Source: Providencia manganoxydans
GTDB lineage: Bacteria; Pseudomonadota; Gammaproteobacteria; Enterobacterales; Enterobacteriaceae
Reading direction: 5' to 3'
DNA: 64,000 nt
Assembly: GCF_016618195.1 (NCBI RefSeq)
Contig: NZ_CP067099.1
Span: 1,736,001 to 1,800,000, forward strand
In this document: positions 10,495 through 21,256 of the stretch, piece after piece
How the letters are laid out: every line of letters starts with the position of its first letter
Numbering within the stretch: the stretch's first letter is position 1
Notes under the pieces: model-generated
Told to the model about the DNA's origin: nothing
Database searches by the model: none
What the model saw: only the letters and a program-made list of their open reading frames with translations
Translations under genes and position numbers: made by a program

Positions 10495-11037
10495 CTAACG
10501 TCTGATACTTTCTTGGGTTTCAATGAGTAACAGAATTGAGGCATTACCTCCCCATTCTTTAGGTGCTTGATGAAAGGCAATAATATCTGGATGCTGTGCC
10601 AACCAGAGCGGTGTTTGTTGCTTTAGGATATGTTTACCATGGCCATGCATAATACAAGCACAAAATATATTTTCACGTTTACATGCCGCAATTAATGCAC
10701 CAATTTCTTGCTTAGCTTCCATTTGGGTCAAACCATGTAGATCAAGAAAGAGTTCCGGAACGTAATCTCCACGGCGTAACTTTTTTAATTCGTAAGGGCT
10801 TTCGCCGGGTTTTAGATAGCGAGTAGGGCCTTCATCTTCTAATTGAGGTTGGAACTCATCAGAAAAATAAAATGTTGCATCAATTTGTTCTTGTTGAACT
10901 TTTTTACTCGATGGCTGAGTCACTTTGGCACGAATAGGTGTATGTAAAATTTGATCTTGTTTTATCTTCTTTGCGCCCTGGATGGCTTCTTTAAACAGAT
11001 GAATATCATCATCATTTAACCCAAATTTGTTTTTCAT
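10495..11037 (-). CDS. smrB: Ribosome rescue endonuclease SmrB
   Basis: Cleaves mRNA at collided ribosomes so that trailing ribosomes can be rescued. The 180-aa protein has an N-terminal ribosome-binding helix region and a C-terminal Smr domain: catalytic DLHG at residues 99-102 ([16 protein letters not shown]), the HGHGK loop at 131-135, and the ending block [14 protein letters not shown]. Length matches E. coli SmrB (183 aa). In E. coli the divergent neighbour is prmB; here the hut module lies between them. Confidence 0.95.
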   Translation of the reverse strand: MKNKFGLNDDDIHLFKEAIQGAKKIKQDQILHTPIRAKVTQPSSKKVQQEQIDATFYFSDEFQPQLEDEGPTRYLKPGESPYELKKLRRGDYVPELFLDLHGLTQMEAKQEIGALIAACKRENIFCACIMHGHGKHILKQQTPLWLAQHPDIIAFHQAPKEWGGNASILLLIETQESIRR

Positions 11038-11189
11038 TATATTAACTGTCTTTTTTAGATAATTATATTTCTTTAAGTTTAACCTATTTTTGTCTCTTAT
11101 TGTTAGAGGCGTAATTTCTAAGACTAAAATAACAAATTTTTAACTAAACTATCGAGTATACATTGACAAATCACGTTGTTTTGTCTAAT

Positions 11190-11199
11190 TGTATATACA
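11190..11199. promoter_or_regulatory. Candidate HutC operator before hutI
   Basis: TGTATATACA, a perfect 10-bp palindrome, followed 3 nt later by CTATACCT. The same arrangement occurs before hutU (13885-13894). TGTA-N2-TACA is the known type of HutC half-site arrangement in proteobacteria. It sits 60 bp before the hutI ATG. Confidence 0.7.
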
Positions 11200-11258
11200 T
11201 ATCTATACCTGTTATTTTGTTGCAACATTCAATGCATTTTTAAACCATAGGATTTGTT

Positions 11259-12497
11259 ATGTCATTTAAAACCCTAGCTCAAGATGTTATCTGGCAAAAT
11301 GGCCGTATTGCAACCATGGATCAGCAGTCTGATATTGCTTATGGATTGCTAGAAAATGTTGATATGGTGACACGCGGCAATCTGATTGTAGCGATTGTTC
11401 CAGCAGGATCGCTTAATACTACAGATTGCCACGTTGTGGATTTAGCAGGGCGCTTAGTGACACCGGGTTTGATTGATTGTCATACACATTTAGTGTTTGG
11501 TGGTAACCGTGCGGCGGAATGGGAGCAACGCATGAATGGCGTTTCTTATGAAACGATAAGTCAGCAAGGGGGGGGCATTAACTCAACGGTGCGTGCGACT
11601 CGTTCATTGGATGAGGAGCAGCTTTTTCAGGTTTCTCAACCTCGGCTAGAGGCATTGATCCGTGAGGGTGTTACGACTATTGAGATGAAATCAGGCTATG
11701 GTTTAGATTTTGTCAGCGAACAAAAGCAATTATTAGTCGCTAAAAAACTCGCAGACTCTTACCCCGTTAGCGTCAGTTCTACATTATTATCGGCTCACAC
11801 CGTTCCCCCTGAATATAAAGATAAAGCTGACGAATATATTGATCTTATTTGTAATGAGATTATGCCAGCTTTGTGGCAGCAAGGTTTATTTGAAGCCGTT
11901 GATGTGTTTTGTGAAAGTGTAGGTTTTTCTTTGGAGCAAAGCCATAAACTGTTTGCCGCAGCACAAAAATTAGGTATTCCAGTAAAAGGGCACGTAGAGC
12001 AACTGTCCAATCTCGGTGGTAGTGAGCTCGTCGCAAGTTTTAAAGGCTTATCGGTTGATCATATTGAGTATCTTGATCTCAATGGTATTCGTGCCTTAAA
12101 AGAAAGTGGAACGGTAGCGGTACTTTTACCGGGGGCATTTTACTTTTTACGGGAAACTAAATTACCACCAATTGAGCTGTTACGTGAACATAAGGTCCCG
12201 ATGGCCGTATCGACAGATTTTAACCCAGGAACCAGCCCTTTTGCGTCATTGCGTATGATCATGAATATGGCAGCGGTATTGTTTAGATTAACACCTGAAG
12301 AAATTTGGGCCGGTGTGACATGTCACGCTGCGAAAGCATTAGGCCGAGAGGATACCCATGGGCAGTTAAAAGTGGGATATCAGGCGGACTTTGTGGTATG
12401 GAATGCTATTGATCCCGTTGAGATGATTTATGAGCAAGGTAGCCAGCCTTTATATATGCGCGTTTATCAAGGAAATATTAGTCACCATAATGCTTAA
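11259..12497 (+). CDS. hutI: Imidazolonepropionase
   Basis: Third enzyme of histidine degradation: hydrolyses 4-imidazolone-5-propanoate to N-formimino-L-glutamate. The 412-aa amidohydrolase has the metal-binding HTH at residues 75-77 ([13 protein letters not shown]), the substrate-binding block [15 protein letters not shown], a second metal His in KGHVEQLSN, and the Asp motif [13 protein letters not shown]. It has its own HutC-like operator and is separated from hutC by 341 bp including an ERIC-like repeat, so it is probably a single-gene unit. Length is usual for the family (about 405 aa). Confidence 0.96.
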   Translation: MSFKTLAQDVIWQNGRIATMDQQSDIAYGLLENVDMVTRGNLIVAIVPAGSLNTTDCHVVDLAGRLVTPGLIDCHTHLVFGGNRAAEWEQRMNGVSYETISQQGGGINSTVRATRSLDEEQLFQVSQPRLEALIREGVTTIEMKSGYGLDFVSEQKQLLVAKKLADSYPVSVSSTLLSAHTVPPEYKDKADEYIDLICNEIMPALWQQGLFEAVDVFCESVGFSLEQSHKLFAAAQKLGIPVKGHVEQLSNLGGSELVASFKGLSVDHIEYLDLNGIRALKESGTVAVLLPGAFYFLRETKLPPIELLREHKVPMAVSTDFNPGTSPFASLRMIMNMAAVLFRLTPEEIWAGVTCHAAKALGREDTHGQLKVGYQADFVVWNAIDPVEMIYEQGSQPLYMRVYQGNISHHNA

Positions 12498-12838
12498 TGG
12501 TATTGGTTGGTTATTAAGTCATAAAATTCTTATATCGCCATACAAAACTGATAATATAGATAGGTAAGTTATTTCTCTTAAGGCTATTTTGCAGGAGATT
12601 AGATTTTATTTGCGACGGTCAAAATATTGGCTACTTGATTGTATACTCTAGATAATTTGAGCGATGGCTAGGTGACAAGTGTGTCAGTCCCTAAGAGCAT
12701 AATCAGTATGTGATTGGCATGGGGTAGCCACGAGCTTTAACAAAAGTATTGTAACTTGAAGTATGGCGAGTATATAACTCGATAGTGCCAAGGTAGCTCT
12801 TGCCAATTTTATTGCGAGCTTAATATTTTACTTTTTTA
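12498..12838. other. Intergenic between hutI and hutC
   Basis: Mostly occupied by an ERIC-like repeat (12642-12774). The remaining 60 bp before hutC should hold its promoter. No coding frame is supported. Confidence 0.55.
12642..12774. repeat. ERIC/IRU-like element 1
   Basis: About 133 bp with the end TATACTCTAGATAATTTGAG at one side and AACTTGAAGTATGGCGAGTA at the other, the same two ends shared by six further copies in this window. The middle is diverged from the classical ERIC core. It lies wholly between hutI and hutC. Confidence 0.75.
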
Positions 12839-13582
12839 ATGGAAAAAATTGTGACGGCAAATAAAAAAAGTCCTAGGGACACCCCTGTTCCGCTCTACTT
12901 ACAGGTAAAACAGCTGATTACGGAAAAGATCCATAATGGAGAATGGCAACCTAATGACCGTGTCCCCTCCGAATCAGAACTGGTAAAACAATTTGAATGT
13001 AGTCGCATGACGGCTAATCGAGCATTGAGAGAATTAACTGCTGAAGGGTTATTGGTGCGTGTGCAAGGGGTCGGTACATTTGTTGCCGAGCCAAAGGGGC
13101 AATCAGCGTTATTTGAGATCCATAGCATTGAAGCGGAAATATTAGCGAGAGGCCATAACTACAGTTGTAAAATCATAAGATTAGAACAGGTTCCTGCATC
13201 GGTTTCCCTTGCTGCTGAGTTGAACATTTCAGCGGATACAATGGTATTTCATTCTATCATTGTTCACTATGAAAATGAGGTAGCCGTACAGATAGAAGAT
13301 CGCTATGTTAATGCGCTAGCGGCTCCTGATTATTTAAAACAAAATTTTTCAGCTATTACCCCTCATGATTATTTGTCAATGGTTGCACCCTTGACGGAAG
13401 GAGAACATATTGTTGAAGCGATAGAAGCTGATGAACGAGCCGCCAAATTGTTGAACATTGCTATCGGCTCCTCTTGCTTATTGATATCGCGACGTACGTG
13501 GTCTCAATCATTTGTTGTGACAAGTACAAAATTATTATTTCCCGGAAATCGCTATAAGCTAAAAGGGCATTTTACCTCTTAG
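12839..13582 (+). CDS. hutC: GntR/HutC-family histidine utilisation repressor
   Basis: A 247-aa transcription factor with an N-terminal GntR winged helix (PLYLQVKQLITEKIHNGEWQ, then PSESELVKQF and SRMTANRALRELTAEGLL with the GVGTFVAEP wing) and a C-terminal UTRA effector domain, which in HutC binds urocanate. It should repress hutI and hutUH through the two TGTATATACA sites. The ATG has a poor ribosome site; an in-frame GTG four codons later is a possible alternative start. No clear operator was seen immediately before hutC itself. Confidence 0.93.
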   Translation: MEKIVTANKKSPRDTPVPLYLQVKQLITEKIHNGEWQPNDRVPSESELVKQFECSRMTANRALRELTAEGLLVRVQGVGTFVAEPKGQSALFEIHSIEAEILARGHNYSCKIIRLEQVPASVSLAAELNISADTMVFHSIIVHYENEVAVQIEDRYVNALAAPDYLKQNFSAITPHDYLSMVAPLTEGEHIVEAIEADERAAKLLNIAIGSSCLLISRRTWSQSFVVTSTKLLFPGNRYKLKGHFTS

Positions 13583-13589
13583 GAATAGT

Positions 13590-13616
13590 AAGCAACGCTT
13601 GATATTAAGGTTGCTT
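13590..13616 (+). terminator. Probable hutC terminator
   Basis: Stem AAGCAAC / GTTGCTT with a 13-nt loop, 8 bp past the hutC stop, followed by a T-rich stretch (TTTATCTTTTT). Confidence 0.5.
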
Positions 13617-13884
13617 GCTATTTATCTTTTTGAAAAATAGTGCATTTAATTATCTGTCAATTAAACTCACTTCAGTTTACTTTCCTGAATTCCTCCAATA
13701 GGTCATTCAATTTATTAATGTGAATTAATTGTAAATCTAATGTGATCTCACTGGCAGATTTAGAAGAATTATTCACCATCAACTTTGAGTAAAATCATTA
13801 TAACTAGCTAATAAATAATAACTTATTTTACTTTACTCATCTTCCTATCCTAAATTTAATGTTAAAATGGGTATTGATTGTACA

Positions 13885-13894
13885 TGTATATACA
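13885..13894. promoter_or_regulatory. Candidate HutC operator before hutUH
   Basis: TGTATATACA, identical to the palindrome before hutI and likewise followed within a few bases by CTATACCT. It lies about 60-70 bp before the hutU start, where a repressor would cover the promoter or the early transcript. Confidence 0.72.
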
Positions 13895-13954
13895 ACTATA
13901 CCTATAGCAAGACATTATCAGTACAGACTGAATCTATCGAAAGAGGGTATGAAT

Positions 13955-15634
13955 GTGACAACGATAAATAATAAATACAGAAATGGTGATATCAGAGCTC
14001 CGAGAGGCAACACGCTCAACGCAAAAAGTTGGTTAACCGAAGCCCCTTTGCGCATGCTTATGAATAACTTAGATCCTGACGTTGCAGAAAACCCACATGA
14101 GTTAGTGGTTTATGGTGGTATTGGCCGAGCAGCACGCAACTGGCAGTGCTACGACAAAATTGTCGAAACTCTAAAAGAATTAGCAAGCGATGAAACCTTG
14201 CTAGTGCAATCAGGTAAACCCGTGGGGGTTTTTAAAACCCATGAAAATGCACCTCGTGTATTAATTGCGAACTCAAACCTTGTACCGCATTGGGCCAATT
14301 GGGAGCATTTCAATGAATTGGATGCAAAAGGCCTAGCGATGTATGGTCAAATGACTGCGGGAAGCTGGATTTATATTGGTAGCCAAGGGATTGTTCAAGG
14401 GACATATGAAACTTTTGTTGAAGCAGGGCGCCAACATTTTAATGATGATCTGACGGGGCGTTGGGTATTGACCGCTGGATTAGGTGGTATGGGCGGCGCT
14501 CAGCCACTCGCGGCAACATTGGCAGGTGCATGTTCATTAAACATTGAATGCCAACAAAGCCGTATCGACTTTCGCCTGCGCACGCGCTATGTCGATGAGC
14601 AAGCGACTGATTTGGATGATGCATTAGCGCGTATTAAAAAGTACACCTCAGAAGGAAAAGCGGTTTCGATCGCGTTATGTGCTAACGCGGCTGAAGTACT
14701 TCCTGAATTAGTAAAACGTGGTGTTCGTCCCGATATGGTCACTGACCAAACCAGCGCCCATGACCCCCTCAATGGTTACTTACCAATTGGTATGAGCTGG
14801 GAAGAGTATCGCGAGCGCAGTGCGAAAGATCCTGAAGGCATCACAAAAGCAGCCAAAGCATCAATGGCTGAGCATGTAAAAGCCATGCTAGCGTTCCAAA
14901 AACAAGGTATTCCAACGTTTGACTATGGTAATAATATTCGCCAAATGGCCCTTGAAATGGGCGTTAAAAATGCATTTGATTTCCCTGGTTTTGTACCTGC
15001 GTATATTCGCCCGTTATTCTGTCGTGGCGTAGGCCCATTCCGCTGGGTAGCGTTATCGGGTGATCCTGAAGATATTTATAAAACGGATGCCAAAGTCAAA
15101 GAGCTATTACCTGATGATAAACACCTTCATCGTTGGTTAGATATGGCTCGTGAACGCATTAGTTTCCAAGGCTTACCAGCTCGTATTTGCTGGGTTGGTT
15201 TAGGTGATAGAGCAAAACTAGGCTTGGCATTTAATGAAATGGTACGCAGTGGTGAAGTATCAGCACCTATCGTTATTGGTCGTGATCACCTTGATTCAGG
15301 CTCAGTTGCAAGTCCAAACCGTGAAACTGAAGCAATGAAAGATGGTTCCGATGCGGTATCAGATTGGCCATTACTGAATGCGCTATTAAATACAGCAAGT
15401 GGTGCAACATGGGTATCATTACACCATGGTGGTGGTGTAGGTATGGGCTTCTCACAACATTCTGGGGTGGTTATTGTGTGCGATGGTACCGATGAAGCTG
15501 CTGAACGTATCGCAAGAGTTCTACATAACGACCCTGCAACCGGTGTTATGCGCCATGCTGACGCTGGTTATGATATTGCGATTAAATGTGCGCAAGAAAA
15601 AAATCTTAATTTACCCATGATCAAAACACGCTAA
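13955..15634 (+). CDS. hutU: Urocanate hydratase
   Basis: Second step of histidine breakdown: adds water to urocanate using tightly bound NAD+, giving imidazolonepropionate. About 559 aa, the usual size. Conserved blocks include [20 protein letters not shown] near the start, [24 protein letters not shown] in the NAD site, and [18 protein letters not shown] near the end. The GTG start is preferred because AAGAGGG is 7 nt upstream; the ATG two codons earlier is only 1-2 nt from that site, and still longer versions run through the operator. hutH starts 12 bp after the stop, so the two form an operon. Confidence 0.95.
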   Translation: MTTINNKYRNGDIRAPRGNTLNAKSWLTEAPLRMLMNNLDPDVAENPHELVVYGGIGRAARNWQCYDKIVETLKELASDETLLVQSGKPVGVFKTHENAPRVLIANSNLVPHWANWEHFNELDAKGLAMYGQMTAGSWIYIGSQGIVQGTYETFVEAGRQHFNDDLTGRWVLTAGLGGMGGAQPLAATLAGACSLNIECQQSRIDFRLRTRYVDEQATDLDDALARIKKYTSEGKAVSIALCANAAEVLPELVKRGVRPDMVTDQTSAHDPLNGYLPIGMSWEEYRERSAKDPEGITKAAKASMAEHVKAMLAFQKQGIPTFDYGNNIRQMALEMGVKNAFDFPGFVPAYIRPLFCRGVGPFRWVALSGDPEDIYKTDAKVKELLPDDKHLHRWLDMARERISFQGLPARICWVGLGDRAKLGLAFNEMVRSGEVSAPIVIGRDHLDSGSVASPNRETEAMKDGSDAVSDWPLLNALLNTASGATWVSLHHGGGVGMGFSQHSGVVIVCDGTDEAAERIARVLHNDPATGVMRHADAGYDIAIKCAQEKNLNLPMIKTR

Positions 15635-15646
15635 GAGGTGCAATTA

Positions 15647-17179
15647 ATGACTAAGTTAACTATCCATCCAGGAAAAATGACACTGAATGACTTGCGCCTT
15701 GTTCTTGCACAACCAGTAACTGTCACATTAGATAAACGTGCACACTCTGCGATAGAAAAAAGTGTTGCCACTGTTAATAAAATTATTGCAGAAGATAAAA
15801 CGGCATATGGCATCAATACAGGGTTTGGCTTGCTAGCCAACACCCGTATTGCGACGAAAGATCTCCAATCGTTGCAACGCTCGATTGTTATGTCACATGC
15901 CGCTGGGGTTGGTGAGCCACTTGATGATGAGTTAGTTCGTCTGATTATGGTGTTAAAAATTAATAGTTTGGCTCGTGGGTTTTCAGGTATTCGCTTGGAG
16001 GTGATTGAAGCTTTGGTCGCCTTGGTCAATCATCAAGTTTATCCTCTGATCCCTGCTAAAGGGTCTGTAGGAGCATCTGGTGACTTAGCGCCTCTTGCGC
16101 ATATGAGTTTAACGTTGCTGGGGGAAGGTAAAGCACGATACCAAGGTAAATGGATCAGTGCGAAATCGGCACTCGAAAAAGCAGGACTGAAGCCTCTAAA
16201 ATTGGAAGCAAAAGAGGGATTGGCACTGTTAAATGGGACTCAAGTATCGACAGCTTTCGCTTTGAAAGGGTTGTTTGAGGCGGAAAATCTCCTGCTCAGC
16301 GGTATTGTCTGTGGTTCGTTGAGTGTTGAAGCAACATTAGGATCTCGTAAACCGTTTGATGCTCGAGTTCATGAAGTGAGGGGGCAGAAAGGACAAATCG
16401 ATGTTGCTGGCTTATTCCGTGAAATTCTAACGCCGACGAGTGAGCTATCTCAATCACATGCTAATTGTGTCAAAGTACAAGACCCATACTCATTACGTTG
16501 TCAGCCACAAGTGATGGGAGCTTGTTTGACTCAAATTCGCCAAGCTGCTGACGTGATTTTAATTGAATCAAATGCGGTGTCTGATAACCCATTAGTCTTT
16601 TCTGATAATGGTGACATTATTTCAGGTGGTAACTTCCATGCAGAGCCAGTCGCGATGGCGGCAGATAATATTGCCTTAGCATTGGCTGAAATAGGCGCAT
16701 TATCGGAACGCCGTATCGCGTTATTAATGGATACACATATGTCGCAGTTACCGCCGTTTCTGGTGAATAACGGTGGTGTTAACTCAGGCTTTATGATTGC
16801 ACAAGTCACCGCTGCGGCATTGGCGAGTGAGAATAAAGCATTAGCACATCCGTCGAGTGTGGATAGCTTACCAACATCAGCTAACCAAGAAGACCATGTG
16901 TCTATGGCTCCAGCGGCAGGCCGCCGTTTATGGGAAATGGCCAAAAACGTGACAGGTATTTTAGCCATTGAATGGCTGTCAGCATGTCAAGGAATGGACT
17001 TCCGTGAGGGACTAAAATCAAGTGAAACATTAGAAAAAGCGCGTAAAACATTGCGTGATAAAGTGGCGTACTATGATAAAGACCGTTACTTTGCACCCGA
17101 TATCGATGCTGCAATCAACCTGATTGCAGAACACAAATTATCAACTCTGTTCTCTGAGGGAGCAGTCTTCTCTAAATAA
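15647..17179 (+). CDS. hutH: Histidine ammonia-lyase
   Basis: First step of histidine degradation: removes ammonia from L-histidine to give urocanate. The 510-aa protein has the Ala-Ser-Gly triad at residues 143-145 ([16 protein letters not shown]), which cyclises to the MIO cofactor, and the [10 protein letters not shown] block near residue 53. The ATG is 8 nt after AAGAGG; an in-frame GTG inside this site is rejected. It follows hutU by 12 bp. Released ammonia fits the nitrogen theme of the window. A strong hairpin separates it from the permease gene. Confidence 0.97.
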   Translation: MTKLTIHPGKMTLNDLRLVLAQPVTVTLDKRAHSAIEKSVATVNKIIAEDKTAYGINTGFGLLANTRIATKDLQSLQRSIVMSHAAGVGEPLDDELVRLIMVLKINSLARGFSGIRLEVIEALVALVNHQVYPLIPAKGSVGASGDLAPLAHMSLTLLGEGKARYQGKWISAKSALEKAGLKPLKLEAKEGLALLNGTQVSTAFALKGLFEAENLLLSGIVCGSLSVEATLGSRKPFDARVHEVRGQKGQIDVAGLFREILTPTSELSQSHANCVKVQDPYSLRCQPQVMGACLTQIRQAADVILIESNAVSDNPLVFSDNGDIISGGNFHAEPVAMAADNIALALAEIGALSERRIALLMDTHMSQLPPFLVNNGGVNSGFMIAQVTAAALASENKALAHPSSVDSLPTSANQEDHVSMAPAAGRRLWEMAKNVTGILAIEWLSACQGMDFREGLKSSETLEKARKTLRDKVAYYDKDRYFAPDIDAAINLIAEHKLSTLFSEGAVFSK

Positions 17180-17196
17180 TACATCACGCAAATAAT

Positions 17197-17223
17197 AAGC
17201 GGTCGGCAATGTATCGACCGCTT
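17197..17223 (+). terminator. Hairpin between hutH and the permease gene
   Basis: Perfect 9-bp stem AAGCGGTCG / CGACCGCTT with a 9-nt loop, 18 bp past hutH. There is no T-run after it, so partial termination or protection of the hutUH mRNA end is as likely as full termination. Confidence 0.5.
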
Positions 17224-17275
17224 GTGGTATTTATCTGCACTAACGTAATTAAAACTATAATACGAAGGATAAATC

Positions 17276-18673
17276 ATGCAAAGCACAACAAAACTTACGC
17301 GTGGACTTTCTGCGCGTCACATCCGGTTTATGGCCCTCGGGGCAGCGATTGGTACAGGTCTGTTTTACGGCTCAGCCAAGGCAATTGAAACCGCAGGCCC
17401 TGCGGTATTAATTGCTTATATTATAGGTGGAGCTGCGGTTTTTATGGTTATGCGGGCATTGGGGGAAATGGCGGTTCATAACCCGATTGCAGGTTCTTTT
17501 TCACAATATGCGAGCCATTATTTGGGGCCACGTGCAGGTTTTTTTGCAGGTTGGACCTATGTTTTTGAAATGCTAATTGTTTGCTTAGCTGACGTAACCG
17601 CATTTGGTTTTTATATGAAGCTTTGGTTCCCTGAGGTCGCTCAATGGATCTGGGTGCTAGGTATTATCTGTTTTATCGGCGCCATTAATTTGTGCCATGT
17701 AAAAGTGTTTGGCGAAATGGAATTTTGGCTCTCTATCATCAAAATTGTGGCGATTGTCGCAATGATTGTCGGTGGTGCTGCAATCATGATGTTTGGTTTT
17801 GGTCAGGCTTCCGATCACGCCGTTGGAATTTCAAATTTGTTTGAGCATGGCGGCTTTATGCCAAATGGAATTGGAGGTGTGATCGCATCCTTTGCTGTGG
17901 TGATGTTTGCCTTTGGTGGAATTGAAGTGATTGGGATCACGGCAAGTGAAGCTAAAAATCCTGATGTTACGATCCCTCGTGCTATCAATGCGGTACCGAT
18001 TCGTATCCTGCTATTCTATGTTCTGACACTGTTTGTTTTAATGTGTATTTACCCATGGAATCAAATTGGCTCTCAAGGTAGTCCATTTGTGCAAATATTT
18101 GATAGCTTAGGTATTTCTTCAGCGGCGAATATTTTAAACGTCGTGGTGATCACCGCAGCGATATCCGCGATCAATAGTGATATCTTTGGCGCAGGTCGTA
18201 TGATGTTTGGTATGGCTCATGAAGGGCAAGCACCGAAAGCGTTCACTAAGTTAACCAAAAATGGTGTGCCATGGATGACGGTATTGGTTATGTCGCTTGT
18301 CCTGTTAGTGGGTGTGGTACTTAACTATCTGATCCCAGAAAAAGTGTTCTTAGTGATTGCTTCAATTGCTACCTTTGCCACTATATGGGTTTGGTTAATG
18401 ATATTAGTATCACAGGTGGCGATGCGCAAAAAAATGACGCCAGAACAAGTTGCCTCACTGAAGTTCCCTGTACCGCTATGGCCTGTCGGCCCTGTAGTTG
18501 CCATAATTTTTATGCTGTTCATATTTGGGGTGCTTGGTTATTTCGAAGATACCCGTATTGCCTTATATGTTGGTATTGTTTGGCTAGTTATTTTAACAGG
18601 TGCATATGCTTTGTGGGTGAAAAAACCAGAAGCGGATACTCAGCCAAATTATAACGCTGAACCAGTCGAATAA
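17276..18673 (+). CDS. Amino-acid permease, ProY/HutT type, probable histidine uptake
   Basis: A 465-aa inner-membrane transporter of the amino acid-polyamine-organocation superfamily with about 12 membrane helices. It starts with the family signature [20 protein letters not shown] and contains the [22 protein letters not shown] and [12 protein letters not shown] blocks, close to E. coli ProY. Genes of this type next to hut genes are usually histidine importers (HutT). It follows hutH on the same strand with a 96-bp gap that holds a hairpin, so it may be read through from the hut promoter at a lower level. A strong terminator follows. Substrate is inferred from context. Confidence 0.85.
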   Translation: MQSTTKLTRGLSARHIRFMALGAAIGTGLFYGSAKAIETAGPAVLIAYIIGGAAVFMVMRALGEMAVHNPIAGSFSQYASHYLGPRAGFFAGWTYVFEMLIVCLADVTAFGFYMKLWFPEVAQWIWVLGIICFIGAINLCHVKVFGEMEFWLSIIKIVAIVAMIVGGAAIMMFGFGQASDHAVGISNLFEHGGFMPNGIGGVIASFAVVMFAFGGIEVIGITASEAKNPDVTIPRAINAVPIRILLFYVLTLFVLMCIYPWNQIGSQGSPFVQIFDSLGISSAANILNVVVITAAISAINSDIFGAGRMMFGMAHEGQAPKAFTKLTKNGVPWMTVLVMSLVLLVGVVLNYLIPEKVFLVIASIATFATIWVWLMILVSQVAMRKKMTPEQVASLKFPVPLWPVGPVVAIIFMLFIFGVLGYFEDTRIALYVGIVWLVILTGAYALWVKKPEADTQPNYNAEPVE

Positions 18674-18697
18674 TTAATCTCTTTATTTAATTTTGGC

Positions 18698-18732
18698 CAT
18701 GCTCTCATCCTATGAGGGCATGTGCTTTTTTT
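18698..18732 (+). terminator. Terminator of the hut permease gene
   Basis: Eleven-bp stem CATGCTCTCAT / ATGAGGGCATG (one G-T pair) with a 3-nt loop, followed by TGCTTTTTTT. Confidence 0.85.
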
Positions 18733-18844
18733 AATTGTCTTCTTTATCTATTCCTTCACGATTTAATTATATTAATCTGCTGATTTGTGTCTCACTTCGT
18801 GGCAAACTTGAAGACTTTCGATATACAGTCAGGAGAAACACTTC

Positions 18845-19777
18845 TTGGAAAAGATCTTCGTTGATGAAGCTGTTGCTGAGCTTCATACCATTCAGGATAT
18901 TTTGCGTTGGACAATGAGCCGCTTTAATGCAGCCAATGTTTATTATGGTCACGGTACCGATAATGCATGGGATGAGGCGTTACAATTAGTACTACCAACG
19001 CTTTATTTACCGCTTGATATACCGGATGAACTACTTACATCGCGCCTGACACCAACGGAGCGTCATCGTATTATTGAACGTGTACTGCGTCGAATCAATG
19101 AGCGTATCCCTGTGGCTTACCTGACTAATCGCTCATGGTTTTGTGGCCACGAATTCTATGTTGATGAGCGAGTGTTAATTCCCCGCTCACCAATTGGCGA
19201 ATTGATAAATAACCATTTTGTTGGTTTGGTTGCGGACGAGCCACAAACTATTCTTGATATGTGCACTGGTAGTGGTTGTATTGCTATCGCCTGTGCATAT
19301 GAGTTCCCTGAAGCAGAAGTGGATGCCGTCGATATTTCAGCTGATGTACTGGCTGTCACCGAGCAAAATATTGCTAATCATGGGTTAGAACATCGCGTGA
19401 TCCCAATTCGTTCTGATTTATTTAGGGATATGCCAGAAGTTAAATATGATTTGATCGTGACTAACCCACCTTATGTGGATGCGGAAGATATGGATGACTT
19501 GCCAGAAGAGTTCCGTGTTGAGCCTGAATTAGCATTGGCAGCAGGCAGTGATGGGTTGAAACTTGCGCGCCGTATTTTAGCCAATGCACCACGTTTCCTC
19601 ACTGATGAAGGGGTACTGATCTGCGAAGTCGGTAATAGTATGGTGCATCTTATCGAACAATATCCAGACGTTCCGTTTATTTGGTTAGAGTTTGAATATG
19701 GTGGTGATGGTGTGTTTATGTTAACCCGTGATCAATTATTGGAACATCATGCTCAATTCCAACTTTATATTGATTAA
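18845..19777 (+). CDS. prmB: Ribosomal protein uL3 N5-glutamine methyltransferase PrmB
   Basis: Methylates a glutamine of ribosomal protein L3 during large-subunit assembly. The 310-aa product has the SAM-binding motif [12 protein letters not shown] near residue 139 and the catalytic NPPY ([12 protein letters not shown] near residue 205). It starts at TTG, as I recall for E. coli prmB; AGGAGA lies 8 nt upstream and the protein aligns from [10 protein letters not shown] without gaps. aroC follows at 74 bp. This gene marks the return to the E. coli-like backbone after the hut module. Confidence 0.95.
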   Translation: MEKIFVDEAVAELHTIQDILRWTMSRFNAANVYYGHGTDNAWDEALQLVLPTLYLPLDIPDELLTSRLTPTERHRIIERVLRRINERIPVAYLTNRSWFCGHEFYVDERVLIPRSPIGELINNHFVGLVADEPQTILDMCTGSGCIAIACAYEFPEAEVDAVDISADVLAVTEQNIANHGLEHRVIPIRSDLFRDMPEVKYDLIVTNPPYVDAEDMDDLPEEFRVEPELALAAGSDGLKLARRILANAPRFLTDEGVLICEVGNSMVHLIEQYPDVPFIWLEFEYGGDGVFMLTRDQLLEHHAQFQLYID

Positions 19778-19851
19778 GTGGATATTGCGCGGCATTCTAA
19801 ACAATCACAACATCACAATAACAATCGCTTAATAAGAACTAGGGATTTGGC

Positions 19852-20940
19852 ATGGCTGGAAATTCAATAGGGCAACTGTTTCGTGTGACCACATTTGGTG
19901 AATCTCACGGCTTGGCTTTAGGTTGTATCATTGATGGCGTACCGCCGGGATTAGCGCTGACAGAAGCAGATTTACAAGGGGATTTAGATCGCCGTCGTCC
20001 CGGAACTTCGCGTTATACTACGGCTCGTCGTGAACCGGATCAGGTGAAAATTTTATCGGGTGTGTTTAATGGTATTACAACAGGTACCAGTATTGGTCTA
20101 CTGATTGAAAATACCGATCAGCGCTCACAAGATTACAGTGCGATCAAAGATGTATTCAGACCGGGTCATGCAGATTACACCTACGAGCAAAAATATGGCC
20201 AGCGCGATTATCGTGGTGGTGGCCGTTCCTCGGCCCGTGAAACCGCGATGCGTGTTGCGGCAGGTGCGATTGCCAAAAAATACCTACATGAAAAACTGGG
20301 TATTGTTATTCGAGGCTGCTTAACCCAAATGGGGACAGTAGAGTGCGAAATCAAAGATTGGTCTATCGTTGAGGAAAATCCGTTCTTTTGCCCTGATCCA
20401 AGTAAGCTTGATGCATTAGATGAGCTATTGCGTGGCTTAAAGAAAGAAGGGGATTCTATCGGTGCAAAGGTAACCGTGGTGGCTGAAAATGTGCCTGCTG
20501 GGTTAGGTGAACCTGTATTTGATCGTTTAGATGCCGATCTTGCCCATGCATTGATGAGTATCAATGCAGTAAAAGGTGTAGAAATTGGTGATGGTTTTGG
20601 GGTTATTGGCCTTAAAGGCAGTGAAAATCGCGATGAAATTACTCGTGACGGCTTTAGCTCAAACCATGCTGGCGGTATTCTTGGTGGGATCAGCAGTAGT
20701 CAGCCAATCATTGCACATATCGCAATGAAACCGACATCGAGTATTACGGTAGCAGGTAAAACGTTAAACCGTGATGGTGAAGAAGTTGAAATGATCACTA
20801 AAGGTCGCCATGACCCATGCGTTGGTATTCGTGCCGTGCCAATTGCGGAAGCGATGATGGCGATTGTATTAATGGATCACTATTTGCGTCACCGTGGACA
20901 ATGTGCAGATGTTGTTCCGACGATGAAGCCTTTTGCTTAA
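19852..20940 (+). CDS. aroC: Chorismate synthase
   Basis: Last enzyme of the shikimate pathway: converts EPSP to chorismate with reduced FMN. At 362 aa it matches E. coli (361). The three family signatures are visible: [18 protein letters not shown] near the start, the [18 protein letters not shown] block, and [18 protein letters not shown] near residue 265. AGGGA precedes the ATG. In E. coli mepA follows; here an ERIC-like repeat and then yfcA follow, so mepA is absent from this spot. Confidence 0.98.
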   Translation: MAGNSIGQLFRVTTFGESHGLALGCIIDGVPPGLALTEADLQGDLDRRRPGTSRYTTARREPDQVKILSGVFNGITTGTSIGLLIENTDQRSQDYSAIKDVFRPGHADYTYEQKYGQRDYRGGGRSSARETAMRVAAGAIAKKYLHEKLGIVIRGCLTQMGTVECEIKDWSIVEENPFFCPDPSKLDALDELLRGLKKEGDSIGAKVTVVAENVPAGLGEPVFDRLDADLAHALMSINAVKGVEIGDGFGVIGLKGSENRDEITRDGFSSNHAGGILGGISSSQPIIAHIAMKPTSSITVAGKTLNRDGEEVEMITKGRHDPCVGIRAVPIAEAMMAIVLMDHYLRHRGQCADVVPTMKPFA

Positions 20941-20947
20941 TTATCAT

Positions 20948-21075
20948 TATACTTGTCATACTCAAAATCGCCGCTTTTGCGTTGAGGTATGGTGACTATG
21001 CTGTTAGTGGCTCATTCATTTGTCGCCTAGCTGAGCGTAGTTAACAACCCTGCAACTTGAAGTATGACGAGTATA
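20948..21075. repeat. ERIC/IRU-like element 2
   Basis: About 128 bp just after aroC. Left end TATACTTGTCATACTC, right end AACTTGAAGTATGACGAGTA; the two ends are near-complements, so the whole unit is an imperfect palindrome, as is usual for ERIC elements. It could fold at the end of the aroC mRNA. Confidence 0.75.
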
Positions 21076-21256
21076 GAATTATTTAGAGTCTATACGGTGT
21101 ATACTCTGATAACTCAAGGTGCTGCACTTGAAGGATTACAGTATAAAGGTTTGGATGATACCTGCTTAAACATATTCATCTAGGCAGTAATACTGAGTGA
21201 TCATAGATCATAATGTATATTACATATTGCTAGCAATATTGTTATTTGGATTAAAA

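Larger units (their letters stand above)
13583..13954. other. Intergenic between hutC and hutU
   Basis: Holds a hairpin after hutC (13590-13616) and the hutUH promoter with a HutC-type operator at 13885-13894. An in-frame upstream extension of hutU crosses the operator and has no similarity to HutU, so it is treated as non-coding. Confidence 0.6.

Noticed and set aside
13859..13954. In-frame N-terminal extension of hutU
   Set aside because: It runs through the HutC operator and does not resemble the start of any urocanate hydratase; a good ribosome site exists further down.
16531..16968. 145-codon open frame opposite hutH
   Set aside because: Antisense to a well-conserved gene, no ribosome site, Ala/Ser-rich composition typical of a shadow frame.
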